Shown: in pieces, positions 7,312-14,304 of the stretch
How the letters are laid out: each line of letters begins with the position of its first letter
Position numbering within the stretch: position 1 is the first letter of the stretch
Source: DASZXJ01 sp035545895
GTDB lineage: Bacteria > Planctomycetota > Phycisphaerae > Tepidisphaerales > Tepidisphaeraceae
NCBI GenBank assembly: GCA_035545895.1
Contig: DASZXJ010000100.1
Location: 1-16,337, forward strand
DNA: 16,337 nt
Direction: 5' to 3'
Made by a program: the position numbers and the translations under genes
Notes under the pieces: generated by a model
The model's input: only the letters and a program-made list of their open reading frames with translations
Told to the model about the DNA's origin: nothing
The model's database searches: none

Positions 7312-7865
7312 TTAAATTCGCACGATGGCAAAAAAACTTTATGTTGCACCAAGTCCATCAACTTATGACGAATGAAGAGGTCGCCCGCATCAAGCGAATT
7401 CAAAGGAGGAGTTGGATTGACAAAATCCTAGGAAGAAAGAGAAAAGAATTGGGGCGATCACAATGGTTGGCGGAGGTATATCGAATAACGGTGGAACGGT
7501 GCTTTATTCCAATGGAATCAAATGAAGAGTCGCCGTTGTACTTACTAGACGTGGGCGGCGCTTTACTCATATTGTTCGGACCGTGGCTCAATGATCCGCA
7601 CGTACTCAAGGTTCAACACTCAACTATTAACAAATGGGATTGCGAGCATTCTTTCTTTACCAACTTCACAATCAGATGCGATGACCAAACGGGTATTGTA
7701 TTTGAACTTTCAGTCGAAACTGAAATCTTCATTGAAGCTCAATGCATAACCACGCCTTTGAGGTTTAAGCAGCTGCGTGAGTCTCAATTGGTTGTTGGCG
7801 GAAGTGAGACGCTTGTCCACGATCTAGAGAACGTCGGAATTCTATATAACGACCTTCAAAATTAG
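7308..7865 (+). CDS. Unrecognised 185-residue protein, candidate immunity protein
   Basis: I do not recognise a family. The GTG at 7308 overlaps the previous stop as GTGA; internal ATGs at 7341 and 7365 are alternatives, and none has a clear RBS. The N-terminal 45 residues are strongly basic (RIKRIQRRSWIDKILGRKRK). The rest is an alternating hydrophobic/polar sequence typical of a beta-rich cytoplasmic domain (LLDVGGALLILFGPW, then FTIRCDDQTGIVFELSVETEIFIEAQC). There is no signal peptide or membrane helix. It lies between the two zinc-ribbon paralogues in one transcription unit. Small unique proteins in this position after a toxin gene are often immunity proteins; nothing in the sequence proves it here. 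Confidence 0.65.
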   Translation: MIKFARWQKNFMLHQVHQLMTNEEVARIKRIQRRSWIDKILGRKRKELGRSQWLAEVYRITVERCFIPMESNEESPLYLLDVGGALLILFGPWLNDPHVLKVQHSTINKWDCEHSFFTNFTIRCDDQTGIVFELSVETEIFIEAQCITTPLRFKQLRESQLVVGGSETLVHDLENVGILYNDLQN

Positions 7866-7885
7866 CCAACTTGAATACTACCACA

Positions 7886-8308
7886 ATGGTAAACGCAATT
7901 TGCATCGTTTGTGGTGAAGCAAAAAAATCAGCACTCGCTAAATGTCCGTATTGCGGTTTTGACCCCCAACCGGACAGATTGGCCATGGTCAAGAGCCTTT
8001 ATCTTTCAGTCGATAGATTCGCCGGGCGAGATGATGGCAGCGACGAACATCCACAGCTTCAAAAGGATTTGTCACAGGCACAAACAATACTCAAGCGTGG
8101 CGACAGCATCGAATATGATCAAGAAGAACTGTCGAAGATCCAAGCGACAAGCGAGGCGGTTGATCAAGTCCAAATGCGGCATGTATTCCAAGCGCTCTTT
8201 AAACTATTTTTACCGGCTTTCGTTATCTTAGGATTGCTTTTATTGGCAATATTTATTTTAGGTTTTTTTCCAAGAATTGACCGAGATATAGCTATGAAGA
8301 GATCGTAA
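7886..8308 (+). CDS. Zinc-ribbon protein with C-terminal membrane helix (paralogue 2)
   Basis: 140 aa with cysteines C6, C9, C20 and C23 at exactly the same positions as the protein at 6916, an identical order of blocks (VKSLYLS at 35-41, ILKRGDSIEYDQEEL at 68-82) and a hydrophobic helix at about 107-127. The tail is 12 residues, longer than in copy 1 and again basic. The frame is open back to a TTG at 7871, but alignment to the paralogue (MVNAICIVCG against MLKAVCISCG) favours the ATG at 7886. The RBS is weak. The gene follows the 7308 gene after 20 bases and closes the cassette. The two copies have diverged well beyond a recent duplication. They could be immunity variants or subunits of one membrane complex. 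Confidence 0.75.
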   Translation: MVNAICIVCGEAKKSALAKCPYCGFDPQPDRLAMVKSLYLSVDRFAGRDDGSDEHPQLQKDLSQAQTILKRGDSIEYDQEELSKIQATSEAVDQVQMRHVFQALFKLFLPAFVILGLLLLAIFILGFFPRIDRDIAMKRS

Positions 8309-8419
8309 TTATACGGAATTATCGAGAGATCGATACTGCGGGAAACTTTTAACTGCTTGGCAGTGAAAGGATGCGAAATCTTGCATTTTCCGGCCTAGTC
8401 CTTACGCTGATTGGCCTCT

Positions 8420-8899
8420 ATGGAAGTTCTTCTTTCAATCACGATCTTTACCGCGTTTGGCGCAGCGTTTGTCCTGATCAATCTGGTCATGGGCGCTCTG
8501 GCGCGGCCGAATATTCCGAACCCGGAAAAGGCTTCGCCTTATGAATGCGGCGAGCCGAGCATCGGTTCGAGCTGGGTGCAGTTCGATCTTCGCTTTTACA
8601 TTGTCGCGCTGGTTTATCTGATCTTCGATGTCGAAGTGGCTTTGTTTTACCCGTGGGCGGTGGCATGGGGCGGAGCGAGCAAAATGGCGGCGTCCCTGGG
8701 CATGACCGTCTTTGAACTGCGGTCGGTTGCACTGGTGGACATGCTGTTCTTCTTCGGCGTGCTTCTGGTCGGGTTTGCCTACCTGTGGCGATTTGGCTAT
8801 CTCGACTGGGTGCGGTCGGCTGCGACAACGAGCATTAAAATCGACTATCAGCCGGGCATCGATCTTCGCCGCGAAGCGCGCGTCGATCGGCCAATCTAA
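8420..8899 (+). CDS. nuoA: NADH-quinone oxidoreductase subunit A
   Basis: Membrane subunit of respiratory complex I, 159 aa from the ATG at 8420 (E. coli NuoA is 147). Three transmembrane helices are visible (about 5-28, 58-82 and 98-124), with the family motifs NPEKASPYECGEP (34-46) and FYIVALVYLIFDVEVALFYPWAV (59-81). The ATG has no clear RBS; a TTG at 8411 is the only earlier in-frame start, because TGA closes the frame at 8408-8410. The gene is alone: upstream is the accessory cassette and downstream the convergent lpxK, whose stop overlaps its own by three bases. The other nuo genes must be elsewhere or this copy is additional. Confidence 0.95.
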   Translation: MEVLLSITIFTAFGAAFVLINLVMGALARPNIPNPEKASPYECGEPSIGSSWVQFDLRFYIVALVYLIFDVEVALFYPWAVAWGGASKMAASLGMTVFELRSVALVDMLFFFGVLLVGFAYLWRFGYLDWVRSAATTSIKIDYQPGIDLRREARVDRPI

Positions 8900-9942
8900 C
8901 TTTTCGACGATGATTCGATCACGGTTTTAATCTGATCGAGCAATCGCGCTTCGTCATCGCCGACGAATTCGATCCGCAATTCCACCCGCCAGATTTCATC
9001 ATCACCCAGCGGCTGAATCTTCACCCAGTCTTTTTCGGTGGTCACGATAAACTCTGCGCCGGTGCTCTGCGCGCGATTGAGCAGATTCGCCAAATCCTGG
9101 TGGTTATAGAGATGATGGTCTGAAAATACTTCGCGAGCCACCAGGTTGGCACCGGTGGCGGCAAGTTGCTTTTCGAAATTGGCTGGACTGGCAATGCCGC
9201 AGAAGGTCATGACGCGCCGATCCCGCAGGTCGGAGAGCGACATGGTTGAACCGCCGGAGCTGCGCAGCCCCGTCTGCACGTGTCGCGAACGATAGATCGG
9301 TGCCTGCGGATTGTATTTTCGAAGCGTCGATTCAATGTCGCTGCCGTCGGCCATATCACTGCGCGTGATGAGAAACGCGGTGGCTCGACTCAAGCCATCC
9401 AGCGGCTCGCGCAACAGCCCGCGCGGCAGCACGCGCTCAAAGCCAAATGGATTGGTCGCATCGATCAGGACCAGATCAAAATCCCGCGCGAGCTTGCGAT
9501 GCTGAAAACCATCATCCATGACAAACAGATCCACCTGCGGCTGTTTGCCCAAAACCTGTCGCACGCCTTCGACGCGGCTGGGATTGGCTTGAACGATCAG
9601 CGAAGGGACTTGCGATTGAAGCATTCGCTGTTCGTCGCCGCCCCTGTATCCGCGCAATAAAACTGCCGGGCGTTTGCCGGATGCGATAAGGCTTTCCGTC
9701 AGCCACCGCACGACCGGCGTTTTGCCCGTGCCGCCGGTGGTGATGTTGCCGATGCTGATGACCGGGCGGGGCGCGCGGCTTACGGTCAGAATATCGCGCT
9801 CGAACAACTCGTTGCGCAGCGAGGTGATCGACACATACAACGGTTCGATGGCGCTCAGCAATCCGCGCATCATTGACGCGGCAGCGCTTTGGCGAGCGCC
9901 GCTGATGATATTGCGATGACATTGCTCGAGCGTTTCACCCAT
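8896..9942 (-). CDS. lpxK: Tetraacyldisaccharide 4'-kinase (lipid A biosynthesis)
   Basis: Phosphorylates the 4' position of the lipid A disaccharide precursor at the cytoplasmic face of the inner membrane. 348 aa. An N-terminal hydrophobic/amphipathic helix (about 26-45, MRGLLSAIEPLYVSITSLRNEL) precedes the Walker A motif VISIGNITTGGTGKTP (61-76). The family signature DDGFQHRKL (143-151) and VLPRGLLREP follow. A C-terminal TTEKDWVKI matches the LpxK TxKDxVK motif. The start overlaps the gluQ stop by eight bases, so translation is probably coupled. The last bases overlap the nuoA stop on the other strand. Internal ATGs at 9873 and 9870 are less likely starts. Confidence 0.95.
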   Translation of the reverse strand: MGETLEQCHRNIISGARQSAAASMMRGLLSAIEPLYVSITSLRNELFERDILTVSRAPRPVISIGNITTGGTGKTPVVRWLTESLIASGKRPAVLLRGYRGGDEQRMLQSQVPSLIVQANPSRVEGVRQVLGKQPQVDLFVMDDGFQHRKLARDFDLVLIDATNPFGFERVLPRGLLREPLDGLSRATAFLITRSDMADGSDIESTLRKYNPQAPIYRSRHVQTGLRSSGGSTMSLSDLRDRRVMTFCGIASPANFEKQLAATGANLVAREVFSDHHLYNHQDLANLLNRAQSTGAEFIVTTEKDWVKIQPLGDDEIWRVELRIEFVGDDEARLLDQIKTVIESSSKS

Positions 9943-10882
9943 TGTTCAGCCAGGCCTCATCGTCGGCCGACATGATCATGCGATCGTGCGGCAGGCGCGC
10001 CAAGTCAAATTGTTTGAGCAATTGCTCGATCGAGATGTCACTGTCGCATGGCACTCCACTCCATCGTGCAAGCAAGCCGCGAATTCGTCTGGCCGAAATG
10101 CCCGACTCGCGATAGTGAGACAATCGCGTGTCCCCATGACGTTTGGCCAATCGCCGGCCATCGGTGCCAACCACCAGGGGCAGATGGAAGTAATGGGGAA
10201 TCCGATCTGCCATATTGAGCGCGTGGTAGACGATCATTTGTCTGGGCGTGGAATCGAGCAGATCCTCGCCGCGAACGATTTGCGTGATTCCCATCTCCGC
10301 ATCATCGACGACCACCGCCAGTTGATAAGCAGCCGTGCCGTCTGATTTGGCGATGACAAAATCGCCGAGCTGCTGCTGTGAATTGTTCCATCGCTGTTGG
10401 CCGCAAAACTGATCGGTAAATTCCAGCGGAGCCTGCGGCATGGCCAATCGAATCGCCGGCTCGCGGCCACTGGCGGAACGTGCTGCTTCGATTGAATTAT
10501 ATTTCCCCCGGCACGTTCCCGGATAAACCGCCGCCCCGTCTTCCGCGTGTGGCGCACTGGCCGCCAATGCTGCTTCGCGACGCGTGCAGATGCACGGATA
10601 CGCCAGCTTCTGATCAAGCAGTTCCTTCACGGCTGCTGCATATCGATCCGTGCGCTTTGATTGATAGATCGGCCCTTCATCCCAGTCGATCCCGAGCCAT
10701 CGCAGGTCCTGCATGGCTTGCTGGTCGGCGTGGGGTTTGATTCGCGGGCCGTCGAGATCTTCAATGCGGAGGATGATTTTCCAACCCGCCTGCCGAGCCA
10801 TCAGCCAGTTGATTAGAAATGTGCGTGCATTGCCCAGATGCAAAGCGCCGGTCGGAGAGGGTGCAAGACGCGTCACTTCCAT
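9935..10882 (-). CDS. gluQ: Glutamyl-Q tRNA(Asp) synthetase
   Basis: Activates glutamate and attaches it to queuosine 34 of tRNA(Asp). It is a paralogue of the GluRS catalytic core without the anticodon-binding domain, and 315 aa fits that short form. From the ATG at 10882: class I HIGH-like signature APSPTGALHLGNA (7-19), zinc-site cysteines C96 and C98 (YPCICTRRE) with Y119 and C123 (YPGTCRGK), RGEDLLDSTPRQ (203-214), and a KMSKS-like RRLAKRHGD (242-250). The stop of the upstream lipoprotein gene overlaps this ATG as TGATG; a GTG immediately before it (10885) is also possible. Both ends overlap neighbours, pointing to one operon of lipoprotein, gluQ and lpxK. Confidence 0.95.
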   Translation of the reverse strand: MEVTRLAPSPTGALHLGNARTFLINWLMARQAGWKIILRIEDLDGPRIKPHADQQAMQDLRWLGIDWDEGPIYQSKRTDRYAAAVKELLDQKLAYPCICTRREAALAASAPHAEDGAAVYPGTCRGKYNSIEAARSASGREPAIRLAMPQAPLEFTDQFCGQQRWNNSQQQLGDFVIAKSDGTAAYQLAVVVDDAEMGITQIVRGEDLLDSTPRQMIVYHALNMADRIPHYFHLPLVVGTDGRRLAKRHGDTRLSHYRESGISARRIRGLLARWSGVPCDSDISIEQLLKQFDLARLPHDRMIMSADDEAWLNNG

Positions 10883-11577
10883 CACGGCAGCGTGGTCGGG
10901 GTGATCGCTTCAAATGAAAGGCTGTTGAAGATTTTCTCCAGCAGATCCTTGTCGGCGGTATATTGTTCGGCGGTCATGCCGATGAGATTCAATTCGTATC
11001 GCAGGAACCCGGCCGGGTCGGGGACAAATACGGTCACCGTCCAGCTAATGGGCGTGATGATAATGTTGATGGGTTCGCCCTTGTCGTCCGAAACCGGGTT
11101 GCCTCGGAAATCGAGCTTGGGGCTGGAAATCGGCTTGCCAATGGAAATGCGATCCAGCACGCGTGCGCTGCCAAGCGGCTTTAACAGTAACCTTCCTGGC
11201 GGGGCGTTGGATGGCTCGTCGGTCTTCAGCCGATCGAGCATGGGGTCAAAACGGTCCGCAGGAATGGCATCGCGCTGGGCGAGTTGAATGGTCGCCTGGT
11301 CCGAGGGGGTGGGCCCTTCGAGGAATGTCATCGCGGTCGTGTAATTGATCTTCCAGCTTTTGGGCACGCGAATGGTCAGAGGCATGTTGGGAAGCGCCAG
11401 TTTCTGATATTCCCCGCTGATCAGTTCCTGCGTGGTGGGTCGCACTTCGGCGGGTTCGGTGGTTTTGGCCTGAGCCTGCGCCTGGATTGCCGCGGGCGGA
11501 GGCGCGGGCGCGCGATCACAGCCTGCGATGGTCCAGCCGATCAGACCCATGGCAACCACGGACAGCAATCGATTCAT
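10882..11577 (-). CDS. Putative lipoprotein of unknown function
   Basis: 231 aa. A short basic start and hydrophobic stretch lead to the lipobox TIAGC with C20 as the lipidation site. A Pro/Ala/Gln-rich linker (21-45) follows, then a globular domain of about 180 residues with LPNMPLTIRVPKSWKI and several beta-like segments, reminiscent of small periplasmic lipoprotein domains but with no family I can name. The RBS is strong (AAGGAG, seven bases before the ATG). First gene of the minus-strand operon with gluQ and lpxK. Probably anchored in a membrane facing the periplasm. Confidence 0.8.
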   Translation of the reverse strand: MNRLLSVVAMGLIGWTIAGCDRAPAPPPAAIQAQAQAKTTEPAEVRPTTQELISGEYQKLALPNMPLTIRVPKSWKINYTTAMTFLEGPTPSDQATIQLAQRDAIPADRFDPMLDRLKTDEPSNAPPGRLLLKPLGSARVLDRISIGKPISSPKLDFRGNPVSDDKGEPINIIITPISWTVTVFVPDPAGFLRYELNLIGMTAEQYTADKDLLEKIFNSLSFEAITPTTLP

Positions 11578-11703
11578 GGACAGGCTCCTTGGGGGTTAAT
11601 TGTTGCCGCCGTCGCCGCGATTTCAAGATTCCCGCCTCGTTCAGACACCCCGCCAGGGGCGCGAAAACTCGCACGGGGTGAGTCCGTCCGGTATTTTATC
11701 GAC

Positions 11704-12849
11704 GTGCTGATTCCACTTCTGCTGATTGCGCTGGCCATGGGCGCTGCCGCCATCGTTGCGTATGGCACGCATCCGCTGATCGCGCAACACGCCCACGGAT
11801 TGCAAATAATCATGCTGGCGCGCCGCCTGGAATGGCCGCTGGTCACGATCTGCCTGCTCTTTTGCATCGCGCTGTTGGTGCTGGTGATCGCCGGCAAGCG
11901 CAAGGCGTGGTGGCTTATTGGGCTGGCGCCGATTCTGGCGCTGTTCGCCCATCACTTCATGCCCCCCGCCGCGTCGCGGTTGTACGTGGTGGAATTCACT
12001 CCCGCTGGTGAGCAGCCCGCCCCCGCCGAGGACGCCTGGGTCGTCGGAGTAATCTTCGAAGGTCAATCCTATGCCCTGCCCTATGCGGCGCTGTATACCA
12101 CGCCGGTAGTTTTTCTTACGGATTACGATAAGCGAATGATGGTGATCTGGTCCGCCTACGCCAATCGAGCGATTGCCTATCGCGTGGCGCGCGAGCTGAA
12201 ACCGCGCGACCTGGAAATTGTCAGCACTCCCGCCAACACCCTGCTTTTGTATGACACGCGCCTGGGCCAGTTCATCTATGGGCTCACCGCGCGCACGAAC
12301 ACCGATCAAAAGCCGGTGGGTCTGCTTCAACCGGTGGCGACGTACAAAATGACCTGGCCGGCGTGGCGCAAACTGCACCCTGATACGCAGATCCTCCGCG
12401 AGTATGGCCAAGGCGTGCATCCTGCCTGGCCGATCCTTCCCAAAGAACCGGCCACGCTCGTCGATGGCTTGCCCGCTGAAACGCGCGTTGCGTTGGTCGA
12501 AGCGCCGACGCGCACCGCCATTGCTTCGGACAAATTAAACAAGCCGCTGCTCAACACGCTGGCCGGGAAAAACCGCGTGCTGATCCTTCGCGATCCGCAA
12601 ACCCATCAACTGCGCGCGTTTGACCGGCAGGTGCAGGAAGACATGTTTCCGACGTTCAAACCCGGATCAAATAAACAGGTGCCCGAAGCCTTCATGTCCG
12701 AAACCGACAGCGGTTCGTGGTGGTCCGCCGACGGCAAAGCGGTGGCGGGGCCTTTGAAAGGATCGGAACTCAAAGAGTTGATCGTCGAGCCCGACTTATA
12801 CTGGGGCGTGATGAAATACTGGTATCCCGATCTGGAAATCACGAAATAA
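11704..12849 (+). CDS. DUF3179-like membrane protein
   Basis: About 381 aa from the GTG at 11704. Three hydrophobic helices open the protein (LIPLLLIALAMGAAAIVAY, then VTICLLFCIALLVLVIAG, then LIGLAPILALFAHHF). A large domain follows with FEGQSYALPYAALYTTPVVFLTDYDKRMMVIWSAYANRAIAYRV and a C-terminal SWWSADGKAVAGPL-KGSEL...YWGVMKYWYPDLEI. This matches the DUF3179 pattern of a Gly-rich GPL-G-L block and a W..W...P end. The domain is probably periplasmic; its function is not known to me. The frame is open far upstream (to 11284) across the antisense lipoprotein gene, which I reject. The GTG at 11704 is chosen because it begins the first helix, but it has no RBS; an ATG at 11737 is the alternative. 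Confidence 0.75.
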   Translation: MLIPLLLIALAMGAAAIVAYGTHPLIAQHAHGLQIIMLARRLEWPLVTICLLFCIALLVLVIAGKRKAWWLIGLAPILALFAHHFMPPAASRLYVVEFTPAGEQPAPAEDAWVVGVIFEGQSYALPYAALYTTPVVFLTDYDKRMMVIWSAYANRAIAYRVARELKPRDLEIVSTPANTLLLYDTRLGQFIYGLTARTNTDQKPVGLLQPVATYKMTWPAWRKLHPDTQILREYGQGVHPAWPILPKEPATLVDGLPAETRVALVEAPTRTAIASDKLNKPLLNTLAGKNRVLILRDPQTHQLRAFDRQVQEDMFPTFKPGSNKQVPEAFMSETDSGSWWSADGKAVAGPLKGSELKELIVEPDLYWGVMKYWYPDLEITK

Positions 12850-12906
12850 CTCTCCCAATCAGCAGATTAAAAAATCTTTTAGTCGCATCGGACTATTCTG
12901 CTTTGC

Positions 12907-12912
12907 TATACT
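12907..12912 (+). promoter_or_regulatory. Possible -10 box for the 12970 gene
   Basis: TATACT matches five of six consensus -10 bases and lies about 58 bases before the ATG at 12970. No convincing -35 element is seen 16-18 bases upstream, so this is a weak call. Confidence 0.3.
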
Positions 12913-12969
12913 CCCACACCCCTAAAATAAGGGCGTTATTCGAGGGTTCTTAGCCAAGGAGTTTTTGTA

Positions 12970-13338
12970 ATGTCGTGGATTCAACTGGGCACGCGCAAGA
13001 TTAACACCACACAAATCTGTTTTCTCGAACAAGACGGGGAAAGAGTCAAAATCTATTTCCACGGAAATGGACCAGGAAATCCGGTCGAGTTGGACTCCGA
13101 CGCATCGGCCAAGTTCTGGAAGTTCATGAAGGCCGAAGACGTTCTGATGGCAAAAGACAAAGGCTCCGCTACCGTTTTGCCTCGTCTGCAAAGCGCCCGG
13201 ATGATGGATGTTCCCGCCAAGCCGATCGGAACTCCGGCCCCGGCAGGAGCGCCCTCGTCCAGCGCACCGCATACGCCCGTGCACAAAAGCGTACCCAGCG
13301 CCCCCAAGCCGGTCGCGCCAATGCCCAAATCGCATTAA
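12970..13338 (+). CDS. Small protein with a conserved-looking N-terminal domain and a Pro/Ala-rich tail
   Basis: 122 aa with a strong RBS (AAGGAG, eight bases before the ATG). Residues 1-60 look like a small beta domain (SWIQLGTRKINTTQICFLEQ, then VKIYFHG, then a helix FWKFMKAEDVLM). It resembles the short 'IQLG..KINL.QI' domains of small planctomycete proteins, possibly related in style to LytTR-like folds, though I cannot confirm that. Residues 75-122 are low-complexity (Pro, Ala, Ser, Lys, His) and probably disordered. There is no signal peptide or membrane helix. It stands alone, with two hairpins downstream. Confidence 0.75.
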   Translation: MSWIQLGTRKINTTQICFLEQDGERVKIYFHGNGPGNPVELDSDASAKFWKFMKAEDVLMAKDKGSATVLPRLQSARMMDVPAKPIGTPAPAGAPSSSAPHTPVHKSVPSAPKPVAPMPKSH

Positions 13339-13387
13339 CGCGGGTCATCGAATCCATCGTCGCAACGGTTACTATGTTTCTCGTACA

Positions 13388-13411
13388 TAGCCCCGAGCAT
13401 GCCCGGGGCTA
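13388..13411 (+). terminator. Hairpin after the 12970 gene
   Basis: TAGCCCCG (13388-13395) and CGGGGCTA (13404-13411) form a perfect 8-bp stem 50 bases after the stop codon, with an 8-base loop. It is followed only by AATTT, so termination would be weak. It may be an interspersed palindrome or an mRNA 3' end stabiliser. Confidence 0.45.
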
Positions 13412-13501
13412 ATTTCAGCCGCTGAGACAAACTCTCGACCAGATGTGATTGATGAACAGGTTGATGACGTTTGTTCGCGTTTTCAAGTTCAGACCCTCAG
13501 A

Positions 13502-13528
13502 CCCACGGCGACGCCGTGGGCGTTTTTG
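13502..13528 (+). terminator. Intrinsic terminator, plus strand
   Basis: CCCACGGC (13502-13509) and GCCGTGGG (13513-13520) form a perfect 8-bp stem with a 3-base loop, followed by CG and five T residues (13523-13527). This is a classical Rho-independent terminator. It lies 163 bases past the nearest upstream stop codon, far for the 12970 gene alone. Confidence 0.8.
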
Positions 13529-13570
13529 TCTTGTCTACCACTCCAACACGTTTCTTCGTCCATTTTCCCA

Positions 13571-13597
13571 AAACAAGCAGGCCCACTGAAGTGGGCC
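13571..13597 (-). terminator. Probable terminator of the 13627-14064 gene
   Basis: GGCCCAC (13580-13586) and GTGGGCC (13591-13597) form a 7-bp stem with a 4-base loop, 30 bases past the stop of the minus-strand gene. Read on the minus strand, the sequence after the stem is T-rich (TGCTTGTTTT), though not a pure T-run. Confidence 0.6.
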
Positions 13598-13626
13598 GGC
13601 GGGGGTTTATTTGGATTTACGCGTAA

Positions 13627-14064
13627 TCAACCTTCGCCGAGGTCGAAAACCTCGTTGCCGCTTTGCGATGCGCCGCTCATGCTGGGCTGTTGCACGGGAT
13701 ATTCACTGATGGAAATGATTCGCGACTGGGTTGGGGCCAGCTCGTGCTTGTTCATCCAGTTGCGGACGACGCTGTCGATCTGGTCATCAAGCTCGGCGAG
13801 CTGATGTTCATTGACGCGCATGAGATAGTTGCTGGAGTTGTCGCCGGTCGCGGTGCGAACGCGGCGGCGCATGGCGCCCAAGATCATCTCCGCCAGGCCG
13901 CTGGAACCCGGGTCGATGGCGACGCGTTTGCCGACATAGATGGCCTGTGCGTCGCTATCCATCTGGGCAAGCCGCAACTGGGCCTGTTTCAGGGCTTCCT
14001 GTCGCGTTTCAAAGGCACCGTCAAACGTTTCACGATCAAACGAATACGCAAATTTTCCGACCAT
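13627..14064 (-). CDS. Small conserved-looking protein of unknown function
   Basis: 145 aa from the ATG at 14064. The N-terminus VGKFAYSFDRETFDGAFETRQEALKQA resembles a family of short proteins that begin with a W/F-AYS.D...F.G.F.TR.EAL.EA pattern and continue with a VGKRV segment (IYVGKRVAIDP). The middle is helical (about 79-109, including NEHQLAELDDQIDSVVRNWMNKHEL) and the end is Gly/Ser/Gln-rich. There is no signal peptide, membrane helix or catalytic motif. The frame extends 13 codons to an ATG at 14103; the inner ATG is preferred because GAGGG lies about ten bases upstream and the family-like pattern begins there. Probably a cytoplasmic accessory or phage/plasmid-associated protein; function unknown. 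Confidence 0.7.
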   Translation of the reverse strand: MVGKFAYSFDRETFDGAFETRQEALKQAQLRLAQMDSDAQAIYVGKRVAIDPGSSGLAEMILGAMRRRVRTATGDNSSNYLMRVNEHQLAELDDQIDSVVRNWMNKHELAPTQSRIISISEYPVQQPSMSGASQSGNEVFDLGEG

Positions 14065-14193
14065 AGGACTACCGCCCTCTGTATATACAAGTCTATACCA
14101 CATTTCGGCATTTAGGCTTGGGAAGTTATGGGTATTTGATGCATTGCCGTTGATCGATTATTACGCCCGAATTTCAGTGGGAAAATCGGCAAG

Positions 14194-14219
14194 TTGACGG
14201 TATTTAGATGCCGATAAAT
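14194..14219 (+). promoter_or_regulatory. Possible promoter upstream of the glycogen-synthase-like gene
   Basis: TTGACG (14194-14199) matches five of six -35 bases. A TA-rich stretch GATAAAT (14213-14219) follows but at a spacing of only 13-15 bases. A short dyad TAGAT/ATCTA (14205-14209 and 14218-14222) overlaps it and could be an operator. The 240 bases between the divergent genes hold no other visible feature. Confidence 0.25.
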
Positions 14220-14304
14220 CTAGTTGAGGTACGCCCCACCGTCGGCTATATGATGCTGCCAGCGGATACACGGGAATTTCCGCCCCTTTTGCCAGGTGAT
14301 CCTT

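Noticed and set aside
8371..8544. Short ORF starting with a hydrophobic stretch just before nuoA
   Set aside because: It continues out of frame deep into nuoA with unlikely composition. The hydrophobic start is short and the RBS (AAAGG directly at the ATG) is too close.
11284..11703. N-terminal extension of the DUF3179-like frame
   Set aside because: It runs antisense through a lipoprotein gene with lipobox and strong RBS, and its product is low-complexity Gly/Arg. The real start is near the first membrane helix.
11641..12420. 259-residue minus-strand ORF inside the DUF3179-like gene
   Set aside because: His/Arg/Gln-rich shadow without RBS or motifs, opposite a frame with membrane helices and family motifs.
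12864..12880. AT-rich dyad AGATT/AATCT followed by TTTT after the DUF3179-like gene
   Set aside because: A 5-bp, mostly A-T stem is too weak to call a terminator with confidence.
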